A stretch of DNA of 64,000 nucleotides from Hyphomicrobiales bacterium (GCA_900468285.1 UBTF01000013.1:97097-161096); one strand, 5' to 3'. Positions 8,537 to 20,034 are shown, counted from the first letter of the stretch. Translations and numbers: made by a program. Notes: generated by a model not told the origin, from the sequence alone.

Positions 8537-10153
8537 ATGACAAAAATTATCAGTTACGCCGTCATCGTACTTCTTGTTGGCTTCGGCTTTTCCTGGCTCG
8601 CAGACAGGCCGGGCGTCCTTTCCATCGTCTGGCAAGGTCAGCTCATCGAAATGAGCCTGATGGTCGCCGCATCCATTTTGGGCGGATTGATTGCCACGAT
8701 CATGATCGTCTGGTGGCTGTTCAACACGGTCTGGAACTCCCCACGGGCCGCAAAACGTTATTTCCGGGCACGCAAACGCGACCGCGGATATCAGGCGCTG
8801 TCCACCGGCTTGATCGCTGCGGGCGCCGGAAACGCCATACTTGCACGCAAGATGACAGCGCGCACGCAGGGCCTTCTTAGCGCAGATCAGGAGCCGCTCA
8901 TTCATCTGCTGGAAGCGCAGGCTGATCTGATCGAGGGCAAATATGACTCGGCCCGGCGGAAATTCGAGGCGATGGCGCAGGACCCGGAGACCCGCGAACT
9001 CGGTCTTCGTGGCCTCTATATGGAAGCGCGGCGCCAGGGTGCCAATGAAGCAGCGCTCGAATATGCCGAGGATGCCGCGAGAAACGCGCCATACCTTCCC
9101 TGGGCGGCGCAAGCGACCCTGGAAAGCAAATCCCGCAATGGCGAGTGGGACGATGCGATCCGGCTGCTCGATCAGCAAAAGGCTGCAGGTGTCATAGACC
9201 GTGGTGAAGCAGAACGCCTGAAAGCCGTTCTATTGACTGCGAAAGCCGAGGAAAAGTTTGAAAGCGATCCAAAAGCCGCGCGCGAGGATGCAAAGCAGGC
9301 TTTGAAACTTTCGAAGGACCTTGTCCCTGCGGCGCTTGTGGCGGCTCGCTCCTATCTTCGCGAAGACAATCTTCGCAAGGCAGCCTCCGTTCTCGAACCG
9401 GTGTGGAAGAACGCGCCGCACCCGCAGATCGCGCAGCTCTATGTCCGCGCACGCAGTGGAGATACGGCAACGGATCGGCTGAAACGTGCCGAGCGGCTGG
9501 AAAGCCTTAAACCCAATAATGTCGAGTCCCTGATCGCGGTCGCTCAGGCAGCACTCGACGCCAAGGAATTCGGCCGGGCCCGTGCAAAAGCGGAAGCTGC
9601 TGCGCGCATGGAGCCGAGAGAAAGCATTTTCTTGCTTATGGCTGATATCGAGGAGGCCGAAACCGGAGACCAGGGCCGGATACGCCACTGGATGGCACAG
9701 GCGCTGCGCGCGCCTCGCGATCACGCCTGGGTTGCCGATGGCATTGTCTCGGAGAAATGGTTGCCGGCATCTCCCGTTACGGGCAGGCTTGACGCGTTTG
9801 AATGGAAGATGCCATTCGGACATGTGGAAGGGCCGATTGAGGAAATGAGCGTCGACCAAGCTCTCTCGTCGCTGCCCGATCTGGCGAAACCCGAAATCCG
9901 CGAAAAAATCATAGAGGTTCCCGTCGCGGTGCGGGAGACCCCTGTTGCGCCTGTTCAGTCGCCCGTAAAAGATGACCCGTCTATGGGTGCCAAGAAGGCG
10001 ATTGTTGAACCTGCAACAACCGCAAAGGACCAACAGAAAACAGCCCAGAAGACATCCGAGCCGGTGCCGTTCTTTGGCGGGCTGCCGGATGATCCCGGTG
10101 TCAAAAAGGCGAATGCTGAACCGGACGAGAAAACACGATTGAAGCTGTTTTGA
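8537..10153 (+). CDS. hemY: Heme biosynthesis protein HemY (TPR domain)
   Basis: 538-residue inner-membrane protein with two N-terminal transmembrane segments (about 3-23 and 40-63), the HemY_N signature (FSWLADRPG, NTVWNSPRAAKRYFRARKRDRGY), then TPR-like helical repeats over about 110-400 and a disordered C-terminal tail rich in Pro, Ala and Lys. It is not an enzyme of heme synthesis in proteobacteria but is always found with hemCD; its exact function is unsettled. It starts 3 bases after mic60 and is followed after 14 bases by a terB-like gene. Confidence 0.93.
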   Translation: MTKIISYAVIVLLVGFGFSWLADRPGVLSIVWQGQLIEMSLMVAASILGGLIATIMIVWWLFNTVWNSPRAAKRYFRARKRDRGYQALSTGLIAAGAGNAILARKMTARTQGLLSADQEPLIHLLEAQADLIEGKYDSARRKFEAMAQDPETRELGLRGLYMEARRQGANEAALEYAEDAARNAPYLPWAAQATLESKSRNGEWDDAIRLLDQQKAAGVIDRGEAERLKAVLLTAKAEEKFESDPKAAREDAKQALKLSKDLVPAALVAARSYLREDNLRKAASVLEPVWKNAPHPQIAQLYVRARSGDTATDRLKRAERLESLKPNNVESLIAVAQAALDAKEFGRARAKAEAAARMEPRESIFLLMADIEEAETGDQGRIRHWMAQALRAPRDHAWVADGIVSEKWLPASPVTGRLDAFEWKMPFGHVEGPIEEMSVDQALSSLPDLAKPEIREKIIEVPVAVRETPVAPVQSPVKDDPSMGAKKAIVEPATTAKDQQKTAQKTSEPVPFFGGLPDDPGVKKANAEPDEKTRLKLF

Positions 10154-10167
10154 TTGGATAGGATGCC

Positions 10168-10659
10168 ATGTTTGAAAATATCCAATCGTTTTTCCAGAAT
10201 TTGACGCAATCCAGCGCATCGCGTGATTTTCCGCCGGATGATCTGCGTGTGGCTATCGCAGCCCTCTGTTTTCAGGTGATGGAGGCGGATGGTACCGTCT
10301 CAAAGGTCGAGCGTCAGCGCCTGCGGCAATTGCTTCAGGAACACTACCAGCTGAGTTCAGGCAAACTCGATGCCCTGATGGAAGCCGGCCGGGAAGCTGG
10401 CCGGGAAGCGGTCGATTATTACCGCTTCACCTCAGACATCCGCCGCCATCTCGATGAGGAAAAGCGCGTCGAACTGATCGGCATCCTCTGGGACATCGTC
10501 TATGCGGATGGTGAGCGCAATGAAATGGAGGATCACGTCATCTGGCGCGTCGCTGATCTCCTGGGCGTCTCCGTACGCGACCGGGTCCTTCAACGCCAGC
10601 AGGCGTCCAGCCATGTCGATGCGCAACAGGACATCGAGGATCACAAAGATCCCGTCTGA
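10168..10659 (+). CDS. TerB-like (tellurite resistance/DjlA-type) domain protein
   Basis: 163-residue helical protein of the TerB-like superfamily. The duplicated acidic helix-turn pattern is visible as AALCFQVMEADGTVSKVERQRLRQLL near residue 35 and GILWDIVYADGERNEMEDHVIWRVADLLGV near 110, each with the conserved ADG before a basic or acidic helix. Family members are linked to metal and stress responses, but the molecular role is not established. It is the last gene of the hem operon by spacing (14 bases after hemY). Confidence 0.88.
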   Translation: MFENIQSFFQNLTQSSASRDFPPDDLRVAIAALCFQVMEADGTVSKVERQRLRQLLQEHYQLSSGKLDALMEAGREAGREAVDYYRFTSDIRRHLDEEKRVELIGILWDIVYADGERNEMEDHVIWRVADLLGVSVRDRVLQRQQASSHVDAQQDIEDHKDPV

Positions 10660-10825
10660 TTGGTGCGCGAAGTCTGCTGCCAGCCGAGTTGGTCATGGAC
10701 CTCACGCACACGAGACGCGGATCACCTGTATTTTGGCAATACTGCATAAAGCTTGATGAGCGAGCGGCACTTGTCGGTTGCTCCGCCAATGTCTAAATGT
10801 CATCCAACAACAAATGGAGACATTG

Positions 10826-11116
10826 ATGCTTGCCCTGTTTCAGACGATAGATCTGGCTTTGAACCTTTATACCTGGATATTGATTGCCAGTGCAATCTTC
10901 TCCTGGCTCTACGCCTTCAATGTCATAAACTCCTCCAACCAATTCGTCAGCGCCATCGGGAGCTTTCTTTACAACGTCACCGAGCCTGCGCTGCGCCCGA
11001 TCCGTCGCGTGCTTCCCAATCTCGGCGGCATTGATATCTCGCCGATCATCCTTCTGCTGCTGATCTTCTTCATTCGCTCGCTGATGTGGAACACGATTTA
11101 TCCGCTGGTTGCCTGA
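10826..11116 (+). CDS. YggT family membrane protein
   Basis: 96-residue membrane protein with two hydrophobic segments (about 8-30 and 70-95) around the family motif [15 protein letters not shown] and [24 protein letters not shown]. The start chosen is the ATG at 10826, preceded by GGAGA at a good distance. The frame is open from 10778, but that part includes the ribosome site. The YggT family is implicated in osmotic stress and, in some bacteria, in septum-associated membrane organisation; no specific role is claimed. It faces ppa, with a shared terminator between them. Confidence 0.93.
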   Translation: MLALFQTIDLALNLYTWILIASAIFSWLYAFNVINSSNQFVSAIGSFLYNVTEPALRPIRRVLPNLGGIDISPIILLLLIFFIRSLMWNTIYPLVA

Positions 11117-11135
11117 GCCTCGGCAAGTCCAAAGA

Positions 11136-11169
11136 AAAACCTCCGGACCGATCACGATCCGGAGGTTTT
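11136..11169. terminator. Bidirectional intrinsic terminator between yggT and ppa
   Basis: A perfect 12-bp inverted repeat, AAAACCTCCGGA and TCCGGAGGTTTT, separated by 10 bases. A-tract and T-tract flanks let it serve both the plus-strand yggT and the convergent minus-strand ppa. Confidence 0.85.
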
Positions 11170-11197
11170 CTTTATTCAGCTATTTGGAAGCTGTTGA

Positions 11198-11731
11198 TCA
11201 GGCCTGGGCCTTGTAGCGCTCGATCGCTTCGATGATCAGCTTGCGGGCAACGTCAACATTCTGCCAGCCGCCCATCTTTACCCATTTGCCGGGCTCCAGA
11301 TCCTTGTAGTGCTCGAAGAAGTGCTCGATCTGCTTCAGCGTGATTTCTGGCAGGTCCGTGTAGTTCTGAACCTTGTCATAACGCTGGGTCAGTTTTGGAG
11401 CAGGCACAGCCAGAATCTTTTCATCCTTGCCGCCATCGTCTTCCATGATCATCACGCCGATTGGACGAACGTTGATGACGCAACCGGGCACGAGTGGGCG
11501 CGTGTTACAGATGAGAACATCGATAGGGTCGCCATCTTCTGAAAGCGTATGCGGCACGAAGCCGTAGTTACCCGGATAGGTCATCGGAGTGTAGAGAAAG
11601 CGGTCGACGATCAAGGCGCCCGCTTCCTTGTCCATCTCGTACTTGATCGGGTGACCGCCAACCGGCACCTCAACGATCACATTGACGTCATTCGGCGGGT
11701 TCTTGCCGACAGAAATTGCATCGATACGCAT
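11198..11731 (-). CDS. ppa: Inorganic pyrophosphatase (family I)
   Basis: Hydrolyses pyrophosphate to phosphate in the cytoplasm. The start at 11731 gives 177 residues, the standard bacterial length, and is preceded by GAGGG; an upstream extension to 11866 has no family similarity. Catalytic and metal residues sit in [48 protein letters not shown] (acidic metal ligands) and [16 protein letters not shown]. It is a single gene bounded by the terminator at 11136-11169. Confidence 0.97.
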   Translation of the reverse strand: MRIDAISVGKNPPNDVNVIVEVPVGGHPIKYEMDKEAGALIVDRFLYTPMTYPGNYGFVPHTLSEDGDPIDVLICNTRPLVPGCVINVRPIGVMIMEDDGGKDEKILAVPAPKLTQRYDKVQNYTDLPEITLKQIEHFFEHYKDLEPGKWVKMGGWQNVDVARKLIIEAIERYKAQA

Positions 11732-11954
11732 TCGCTTCCCTCGATTAGGTGGGTTGAACTCGCATGTCGATACTTTGAAAGGAGAGGCATTGCAACATAA
11801 CTTAGCCCAATGCGATGAAAGTCCCGCTCTAATATGCGGGCAGGTTCGGTCTACCGTATGTGGCAACGACGCTCATCGGGTCGAGCCGTTTCGACGCCTG
11901 TCGGGGCTAACAAGCCCCCGACACTGCCGTGAAAATCAGCCGAAACGTTTGAGA

Positions 11955-12191
11955 TCAGAGGTCGATGATCGTTCCGCGACCGTCGTTCCACACGCGCATG
12001 TTCTGTGGTTCGCGGTGTTTAGGATTGACGGGTATTGGAGCAGGTTTGAGGCGGGCTGAAAACACGCGCGCCAAGCTCAGCACGGCCAAGGTACCGACCA
12101 GTGCGACCGTCAGTGAAGCGGTAAAGAGAGCGGCAAGCGCCAGAACTGCGATGCTGGAAGCCGCGATAAAGAATGTACGAATGCCCTGCAT
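11955..12191 (-). CDS. Small membrane protein of unknown function
   Basis: 78-residue protein with one long hydrophobic region (about 7-45) that could form one or two transmembrane helices, followed by a basic, proline-rich tail ending NMRVWNDGRGTIIDL. I do not recognise a family by motif. Its hydrophobic then polar composition and the distinct C-terminal sequence suggest a real gene, but support is limited. The 223 bases between it and ppa (11732-11954) show no clear feature. Confidence 0.55.
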   Translation of the reverse strand: MQGIRTFFIAASSIAVLALAALFTASLTVALVGTLAVLSLARVFSARLKPAPIPVNPKHREPQNMRVWNDGRGTIIDL

Positions 12192-12302
12192 GGTTCAAAC
12201 CTTTCTGTCCAAACGAATGTGGGCCTTCTTTGCGTTGCTTGCAAGAGGATGCACACCGCCTATGTGCTTGCGAATGTCACAAAAGGTTGACACAAGTGCG
12301 GC

Positions 12303-13214
12303 ATGGTCGATTTTTATTTCAACAATACTGTCCGCCCCCGCCGCTCACTGCTTTCAGTGCCTGCAATCAACAAGCGCGCTTTAGCGAAACTGAAGACGCT
12401 GGATTGCGACGGCGTCATCTTCGACCTTGAAGATTCCGTTGCACCCGACCTCAAGGATGAGGCGCGAGACAATCTCCTGACCTTCTTCAAGGACACGCCG
12501 CTGGCGGGTCGTGAGACGATCATCCGCATCAATCCGGTTTCCGTCAATGTGGGGCAACGCGATTTGAAGGCTGCATTGGAATGCGGGCCAAACGCGATCC
12601 TTTTGCCGAAAGTTGAGCAGCCGTCCCAAATTCAGGACGTCGCGGACCTTCTGGCCGAAGCAGATGCGCCCGATGATATCAAAATCTGGGCCATGATCGA
12701 AACCCCCAAAGGCATCCTGAATGCAGCATCCATTGCCGAATCCTCGCACACCGAGGCTGCCAGGCTCGGCGCCTTCGTCGTCGGCCTCAATGATCTGCGC
12801 AAGGCAACGCATGTTCCCGCACAGCCGGGTCGAACCTATCTCGTGCCGTGGCTGATGCAGACCGTTTTGGCGGCGCGCGCCTATGGGCTGGATGTCTTTG
12901 ACAGCGTATCGAACGACTTCCACGATCTCGATGCTTTTGCGGCGGAATGCGATCAGGGCCGCGCCATGGGTTTCGATGGCAAGATGTTGATCCATCCAGC
13001 CCAGATCGACGCCGCAAACCGGGCCTTTGCTCCCACGGAAGAGGCACTGGCCGAGGCCCGCGATATCATTGCGGCTTTCGCAAAGCCGGAATCTGTGGGA
13101 TTGAACGTCATCAACTCCAACGGGCGCATGATCGAGAGGCTGCATGTCGGCCAGGCCGAAAGGCTGGTGGCAATGGCTGAGATCATCGACCAGAGAAAGG
13201 CAGAAAAACCATGA
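12303..13214 (+). CDS. HpcH/HpaI aldolase / citrate lyase beta-type CoA ester lyase
   Basis: 303-residue TIM-barrel lyase of the CitE/malyl-CoA lyase family, which cleaves or forms C-C bonds in CoA thioesters with a divalent metal. Family motifs are RPRRSLLSVPAIN at the N-terminus, DGVIFDLEDSV (acidic metal ligand), RINPVSV, LLPKVE and AMIETPKGILN. The C-terminal KMLIHPAQIDAANRAFAPT segment is typical. The substrate (malyl-, methylmalyl- or citramalyl-CoA) cannot be told from sequence alone. Its stop overlaps the start of the DUF1737 gene, so the two form an operon. Confidence 0.9.
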   Translation: MVDFYFNNTVRPRRSLLSVPAINKRALAKLKTLDCDGVIFDLEDSVAPDLKDEARDNLLTFFKDTPLAGRETIIRINPVSVNVGQRDLKAALECGPNAILLPKVEQPSQIQDVADLLAEADAPDDIKIWAMIETPKGILNAASIAESSHTEAARLGAFVVGLNDLRKATHVPAQPGRTYLVPWLMQTVLAARAYGLDVFDSVSNDFHDLDAFAAECDQGRAMGFDGKMLIHPAQIDAANRAFAPTEEALAEARDIIAAFAKPESVGLNVINSNGRMIERLHVGQAERLVAMAEIIDQRKAEKP

Positions 13215-13417
13215 AAGTCTATCGCTTCATCACCGGTCCGGACGACGCGAAGTTTTGTCACCGTGTCACCGAAGCTCTCAACAAGGGCTGGGAACTGGCG
13301 GGATCACCGACCTATGCCTTTAATGCAGCGACAGGCGTAATGCATTGCGGCCAGCCTGTGATCAAAACTGTCGAAGGCAAAGAGTACCACCCGGACATGA
13401 AGCTGGGCGAACAGTAG
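13211..13417 (+). CDS. DUF1737 domain protein
   Basis: 68-residue protein that matches the DUF1737 pattern: MKVYRFITGPDDAKFCHRV, LNKGWELAGSP and an alternating strand pattern. Function is unknown. The start ATG overlaps the last codons of the CoA ester lyase (4 bases), so it is probably translationally coupled and may serve the same pathway; that is an inference. A palindromic mosaic repeat follows 49 bases after its stop. Confidence 0.88.
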   Translation: MKVYRFITGPDDAKFCHRVTEALNKGWELAGSPTYAFNAATGVMHCGQPVIKTVEGKEYHPDMKLGEQ

Positions 13418-13466
13418 TATAGGGTTGCGCCGCTGGCGGCGGAAAGAATATGTAAGCCCCTTCCCT

Positions 13467-13579
13467 CGTCACCCCGCACTTGCTGCGGGGTCCGGTGATC
13501 CGACGTCCGTCGGATCGAAAGACACTTTTCAGCCCAACGACTTGAGCTGACTGGATTCCGGCTCAAGGCCGGAATGACG
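13467..13579. repeat. Rhizobial palindromic mosaic repeat element
   Basis: A 113-bp element bounded by CGTCA and TGACG. It contains three hairpins in a row: CCCCGCA/TGCGGGG (13472-13490), GATCCGACG/CGTCGGATC (13497-13516) and ATTCCGGC/GCCGGAAT (13555-13575). This matches the RIME-type intergenic mosaic elements seen in many copies in Rhizobiales genomes. It sits between two convergent genes, so it may also act as a transcript terminator or stabiliser. Only one copy is in the window. Confidence 0.8.
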
Positions 13580-13600
13580 GTAGAGGAATGGCCTTGACGA

Positions 13601-14041
13601 TCAACGATCGGTCGCTGCCTCGTCGGCACTTTCCTCGATACGCTCCATGTCATCATCTGACAGGCCGAAATGGTGGCCGATTTCGTGGATGAGCACATGG
13701 GTAATGATATCGCCCAGCGTTTCCTCGTTTTCGGCCCAGTAATCCAGGATCGGGCGACGGTAGAGAGTGATGCGGTTGACCATCTCTCCCGTTTCCATCG
13801 TAAAGCGCTCGGAAATGCCGCGGCCTTCAAAAAGACCGAGAAGATCGAAAGGCGTCTCAAGCGCCATGTCCTCGAACACTTCATCAGTCGGAAAATCCGC
13901 GATCTCGATTATGAGATCCTTGGTCAGCGCGCGAAACTCTTCCGGCAGGTGGCCATATGCCTCTATGGCAAGCGATTCAAACGCTGAAATCGTCGGCGCA
14001 TGGCGGTCGCGCCAGTCGTCGGTTTTGTCTATGCGGGCCAT
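13601..14041 (-). CDS. Small zincin-type metallopeptidase family protein
   Basis: 146-residue protein with a zinc-protease motif, HVLIHEIGHHFGLSD (HExxH plus a downstream His and Asp), of the short bacterial metallopeptidase family (COG3824). The start at 14041 is preceded by AAGGAG and gives MARIDKTDDWRD; the frame extends further but without support. TLYRRPILDYWAENEETL precedes the active site as in relatives. No signal peptide is seen, so it is probably cytoplasmic. Substrate unknown. Confidence 0.88.
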   Translation of the reverse strand: MARIDKTDDWRDRHAPTISAFESLAIEAYGHLPEEFRALTKDLIIEIADFPTDEVFEDMALETPFDLLGLFEGRGISERFTMETGEMVNRITLYRRPILDYWAENEETLGDIITHVLIHEIGHHFGLSDDDMERIEESADEAATDR

Positions 14042-14367
14042 TTCTGCTCCTTGTGTGCCGCCCATATAAACCCTTGCCGACGAAATTTCGAGACCTCTTT
14101 GCCACAAGCGGCAAAATCACCTGAGATTCTTGACGTTTTGGGTTATTTTTCGGGGGTGAATGATCTTGACAGCAACCGCCACCTCGCATATCCCACACGA
14201 AAATCGAGGGCGTATTGCGCCTTCTGTTTGCATCGCTTTATCAAAAGCGGTTTCACCGGCTGGGTTTTAAGAGGCATAAACCTCTCAAATCTTTGCTATT
14301 CGACTGATAAAAAGACGGCCAGCACGCATTTGCGGGCAGAGCCGGAACGAACATGAAAGGATAAAAA
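14042..14367. promoter_or_regulatory. Divergent intergenic region with candidate rplU promoter and leader hairpin
   Basis: 326 bases between the metallopeptidase and rplU starts. A candidate plus-strand promoter is TTGACA (14166-14171) with TATCCC 17 bases later (14189-14194); the -10 is weak. The transcript would have a long leader of over 150 bases. Within it AGAGG (14270-14274) and CCTCT (14281-14285) form a short hairpin. The leader could be used for control of L21/L27, but no known motif is recognised. Confidence 0.35.
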
Positions 14368-14682
14368 ATGTTCGCAGTCATCAAGACCGGCGGTAAACAG
14401 TACCGCGTAGCAGCCAACGACGTGCTGACCATCGAAAAGCTGGAAGCAGACGCTGGCGCAACTGTAGAATTCACCGAAGTTCTCGTGATCGGCGTTGGCG
14501 CTGACGCACAGTTCGGCGCTCCTTTCGTTGCTGGCGCAACGGTCAAGGCTGAAGTTGTCGAGCACAACCGCGGCAAGAAGGTCATCGCCTTCAAGAAGCG
14601 TCGTCGTCAGAACTCCAAGCGCACACGCGGTCATCGTCAGCACCACACTGTCGTCCGCATCACGGACATCGTTGCTGCCTGA
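14368..14682 (+). CDS. rplU: 50S ribosomal protein L21
   Basis: 104-residue L21, starting [25 protein letters not shown], with [21 protein letters not shown], the basic rRNA-binding segment typical of L21. Ribosome site AAAGGAT lies just before the ATG. It is followed by rpmA after 40 bases, the universal rplU-rpmA order, and the pair leads into the GNAT-obgE run. Confidence 0.98.
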   Translation: MFAVIKTGGKQYRVAANDVLTIEKLEADAGATVEFTEVLVIGVGADAQFGAPFVAGATVKAEVVEHNRGKKVIAFKKRRRQNSKRTRGHRQHHTVVRITDIVAA

Positions 14683-14722
14683 TCGGCGCGACACGGGAAA
14701 CTAGGTTTAAAGGAGCAATCCA

Positions 14723-14992
14723 ATGGCACATAAAAAAGCTGGTGGTTCTTCGCGTAACGGTCGCGATTCCAACTCCAAGCGCCTTGGCGTAAAGAAGTTC
14801 GGCGGCGAAGCCGTCATTCCGGGCAACATTATTCTGCGCCAGCGCGGCACGCAGTGGCATCCGGGCGCCAATGTCGGCCTCGGCAAGGACCACACGATTT
14901 TCGCGCTGACCGCCGGCAATGTATCCTTCCGCACGAAGGGCAATGGCCGCGTATACGTGTCTGTGGCACCGAAAGCCGAAGCAGCAGAATAA
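14723..14992 (+). CDS. rpmA: 50S ribosomal protein L27
   Basis: 89-residue L27 with the conserved N-terminus [20 protein letters not shown], whose tail reaches the peptidyl transferase centre. The [20 protein letters not shown] segment and HTIFALTAG follow. No N-terminal cleavable extension is present, unlike in Firmicutes. A strong terminator follows at 15059-15097. Confidence 0.98.
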   Translation: MAHKKAGGSSRNGRDSNSKRLGVKKFGGEAVIPGNIILRQRGTQWHPGANVGLGKDHTIFALTAGNVSFRTKGNGRVYVSVAPKAEAAE

Positions 14993-15058
14993 GCCGGTAG
15001 CGTCATATGCAGCCGGTGTCCCAATGACCCGGCTGAGACGTAACAGGTTCAGTCATAG

Positions 15059-15097
15059 AAAAAGGGGAGTTGGGGCACCACCCAACTCCCCTTTTTT
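15059..15097 (+). terminator. Intrinsic terminator after rpmA
   Basis: A-rich then GGGGAGTTGGG pairs with CCCAACTCCCC followed by six T. The loop is short. It would separate rplU-rpmA transcription from the downstream acetyltransferase genes, or allow partial read-through to them. Confidence 0.85.
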
Positions 15098-15121
15098 CTT
15101 AACCCTATGGAGGACTGAACC

Positions 15122-15754
15122 ATGCAAGCTGAATTGTTAAGGGAAGACCAATCACGGTCACCCGAAGAACGGCCGAGACCTGATCGGTCGAGGAGCGATT
15201 GCCCCGTCTTATTGTCGCAAAGGCTGGTTTTGCGTAAGCCACACGACGAAGACATTGACGCCCTTGCCAATCTTGCCAACAACGCCAACATCGCGACCAT
15301 GGTGTCGCGTATGCCGCACCCATACACGGCCAAGGATGCCGCGGATTTCGTGCGACGTGCGAAAGCGGGCGAGATTGGCAAGTGCGTCTATGCGATTACC
15401 CGCATGGAGAACGGCGAATTCATGGGCTGCTGCGGGCTGGAACCGCAGGAGGACGGCAAGACGCTCGAAATGGGCTATTGGCTGGGCGAGCCCTACTGGA
15501 ACAACGGCTACACCACGGAAGCTGCCCATGCCCTGATCGACATGGCATTCCGCACACGCGACATCGACCAGATCGATGCCCGTTGCCGCGTAACCAACAT
15601 CGCGTCACGCCGCGTCATACAAAAGTGCGGTTTTCAGCTTCAGGGTTCCGGCATGGTCGGTTCGCTGGCGCTTGGCGGCATGGTCCCGGTCGAATGGTAC
15701 AGGCTGGATCGCAAGACATGGGTATCGCTGAGAAGTTGGGGAGATACACGATGA
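15122..15754 (+). CDS. GNAT family N-acetyltransferase (RimJ/RimL type)
   Basis: 210-residue acetyltransferase. After a polar N-terminal 25 residues comes LLSQRLVLRKPHDEDIDALANLANN, the RimJ/RimL-like opening. The acetyl-CoA-binding part is MGYWLGEPYWNNGYTTEAAHALI, then VTNIASRRVIQKCGFQLQG. The start at 15122 has a GGAGG site. It overlaps the next, related gene by 4 bases (ATGA). Substrate may be a protein N-terminus, but this is not shown. These two genes commonly lie between rpmA and obgE in Rhizobiales. Confidence 0.9.
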   Translation: MQAELLREDQSRSPEERPRPDRSRSDCPVLLSQRLVLRKPHDEDIDALANLANNANIATMVSRMPHPYTAKDAADFVRRAKAGEIGKCVYAITRMENGEFMGCCGLEPQEDGKTLEMGYWLGEPYWNNGYTTEAAHALIDMAFRTRDIDQIDARCRVTNIASRRVIQKCGFQLQGSGMVGSLALGGMVPVEWYRLDRKTWVSLRSWGDTR

Positions 15755-16341
15755 GCGTCGCGCGGTTATCACGTGCTCCGGCCGTTGAAAGTGCTGCCAG
15801 GCAGAGCCCCTGCCCGACATTACAAACCAACCGCCTGGTGCTGCGCCCGCAGCGCCTTTCGGATGCTGGCAGCATTGCAGAATCGCTCAGCGATTTTCAG
15901 GTCACGCGCATGCTCGCGCGTGTCCCGGCTCCCTATTACAAGCAGGATGCGCTGGAATGGTTGATCCTGCGGACATCAGGCACCCTGCCGGATTGGGATT
16001 TTGCGATCACCTGCGGTGATGACACGCTGATCGGAGTCGTGTCGATCGAAAAGCGGCACGGCGAATGGCATCTCGGTTACTGGCTTGATCGCAATCATTG
16101 GGGCAAGGGCTACATGACCGAAGCGGTAGAGGCCGTCGTTAAGCGTTTCTTCGAGCAGATGCCCGGCGAAGTGCTCTATTCCGGCGTCTTTGCCGACAAT
16201 CCTGCATCCATGCGGGTCCAGGACAAACTCGGTTTTCAGATCACTGGCTGCCATGAAGCCTATGCTGTCGCACGGGCATCGATGGTCACGCATCTCGATA
16301 CGGCGTTGACTGAGACGGCCTTTCGCGCTGCCCGACCGTAA
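15751..16341 (+). CDS. GNAT family N-acetyltransferase (second, paralogous copy)
   Basis: 196-residue acetyltransferase starting at the ATG at 15751, which overlaps the stop of the first GNAT gene. The frame is open far upstream, but inside the first gene. The same domain order appears: LQTNRLVLRPQRLSDAGSIAES, LGYWLDRNHWGKGYMTEAVEAVV for acetyl-CoA binding, then ADNPASMRVQDKLGFQITG. The two neighbours look like tandem duplicates that have diverged strongly. Function otherwise unknown. Confidence 0.9.
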   Translation: MSVARLSRAPAVESAARQSPCPTLQTNRLVLRPQRLSDAGSIAESLSDFQVTRMLARVPAPYYKQDALEWLILRTSGTLPDWDFAITCGDDTLIGVVSIEKRHGEWHLGYWLDRNHWGKGYMTEAVEAVVKRFFEQMPGEVLYSGVFADNPASMRVQDKLGFQITGCHEAYAVARASMVTHLDTALTETAFRAARP

Positions 16342-16351
16342 AGAATACCAA

Positions 16352-16382
16352 GCGAGGCCTGTTTTACGTAAACCGGCCTTGC
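16352..16382 (+). terminator. Hairpin after the second GNAT gene
   Basis: GCGAGGCC pairs with GGCCTTGC (one G-T pair), around a palindromic TTTACGTAAA. There is no T-tract after it, so it may be a weak or Rho-dependent terminator or an mRNA-stabilising hairpin. Confidence 0.4.
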
Positions 16383-16499
16383 CCTGGGCACTCTCACGTC
16401 ACGATAATCTTTGACCTAGAGGGCCTGCGCCTATATTTGGATCGGCAGATCCTTTTTTAAAAAAGCAAGACCGCAAACCATTGCAGGAATTGCCACTAA

Positions 16500-18746
<2,247 letters not shown>

Positions 18747-18754
<8 letters not shown>

Positions 18755-20033
18755 ACAGGCCGTGAAGCAGAGCCATGATATTGAAACGCTGATGATGTCC
18801 ATCGGCGCTCAGGCAAAAGCTGCTTCGCGACCGTTGTCCATCGCCAGCACCGACCAGAAAAACCGCGCGCTTCTGGCCATGGCCTCTGCAATCGAAGCAT
18901 CGAAAGAGAGAATTCTCGAAGCCAATGCGAAAGATCTCGCTGCGGCCGAAAGTTCAGGCGTTGCCGCATCCTTCATCGACCGGCTGAAACTGGACGACGC
19001 AAGGATATCAGGCATTTCCGAGGGCATTCGCTCCATCGCTGCGCTGGCCGATCCCGTTGGCGAGGTCATCGCGGCGTGGGATCGTCCCAATGGCCTGAAG
19101 ATTGAGCGCGTCCGCACACCTCTCGGCGTCATCGGCGTCATCTATGAAAGCCGCCCCAATGTCACGGCTGACGCTGGCGCGCTCTGCCTCAAGGCAGGCA
19201 ATGCCGTCATCCTGCGCGGCGGCTCGGACTCGCAATATTCATCGCGTGCTATTCATGCCTGCCTCGTGGAAGGCTTGAAGATCGCAGGACTTCCAGAGCA
19301 TGCGATCCAGCTCGTACCTGTCACGGATCGCGCAGCCGTCGGCAGCCTGCTTGGCGGCCTTGGCGGCACGGTGGATGTTATCGTTCCCCGCGGCGGCAAA
19401 AGCCTTGTGGCACGCGTCCAGTCTGAAGCCCGCGTTCCTGTCTTTGCGCATCTGGAGGGCATCTGCCACGTCTATGTCGACAAATCCGCCGACCTCGACA
19501 TGGCGAAGAACATCGTTCTCAACGCCAAGATGCGCCGCACCGGTATTTGCGGCTCGGCAGAAACGCTGCTGGTCGATGCCAGCGCCGTTTCCACCCATCT
19601 GGAGCCGCTGGTCAGGATCCTGCTCGACGCCGGTTGCGAGGTCCGTGGCTCCAGGACCGTGCAAGAGACGGTCGAGGACGTGAAGGCCGCGACCGAGGAA
19701 GATTGGCGCACGGAATATCTCGATGCCATCATCTCGGTGACTGTGGTGGACGGTATTTCGGGGGCCATCGAACATATCGACACATATTCATCCAATCACA
19801 CCGAAGCGGTGATTGCAGAAGATGCGCAGGTGGTCGAACGCTTCTTCAATGAAATCGATTCGGCCATCCTCCTGCACAATGCCTCCACGCAGTTTGCGGA
19901 TGGTGGCGAATTCGGCATGGGTGCGGAAATCGGCATCGCGACTGGCAAGATGCACGCGCGAGGCCCGGTTGGTGTGGAGCAGTTGACGTCTTTCAAATAC
20001 CGGGTGCATGGCACCGGCCAGACACGGACCTGA
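18747..20033 (+). CDS. proA: Glutamate-5-semialdehyde dehydrogenase (gamma-glutamyl phosphate reductase)
   Basis: Second enzyme of proline synthesis: reduces glutamyl 5-phosphate with NADPH. With the ATG at 18747 it has 428 residues; an in-frame ATG at 18738 is also possible, but the AAGGATGAGG sequence serves better as ribosome site for 18747. Motifs include [35 protein letters not shown] and the catalytic cysteine in [13 protein letters not shown]. It overlaps proB by 8 bases. nadD begins directly after its stop. Confidence 0.96.
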
Positions 20034-20034
20034 T

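Noticed and set aside
10694..10795. 33-codon plus-strand frame between terB and yggT
   Set aside because: Starts with ATG but has no ribosome site and no other support.
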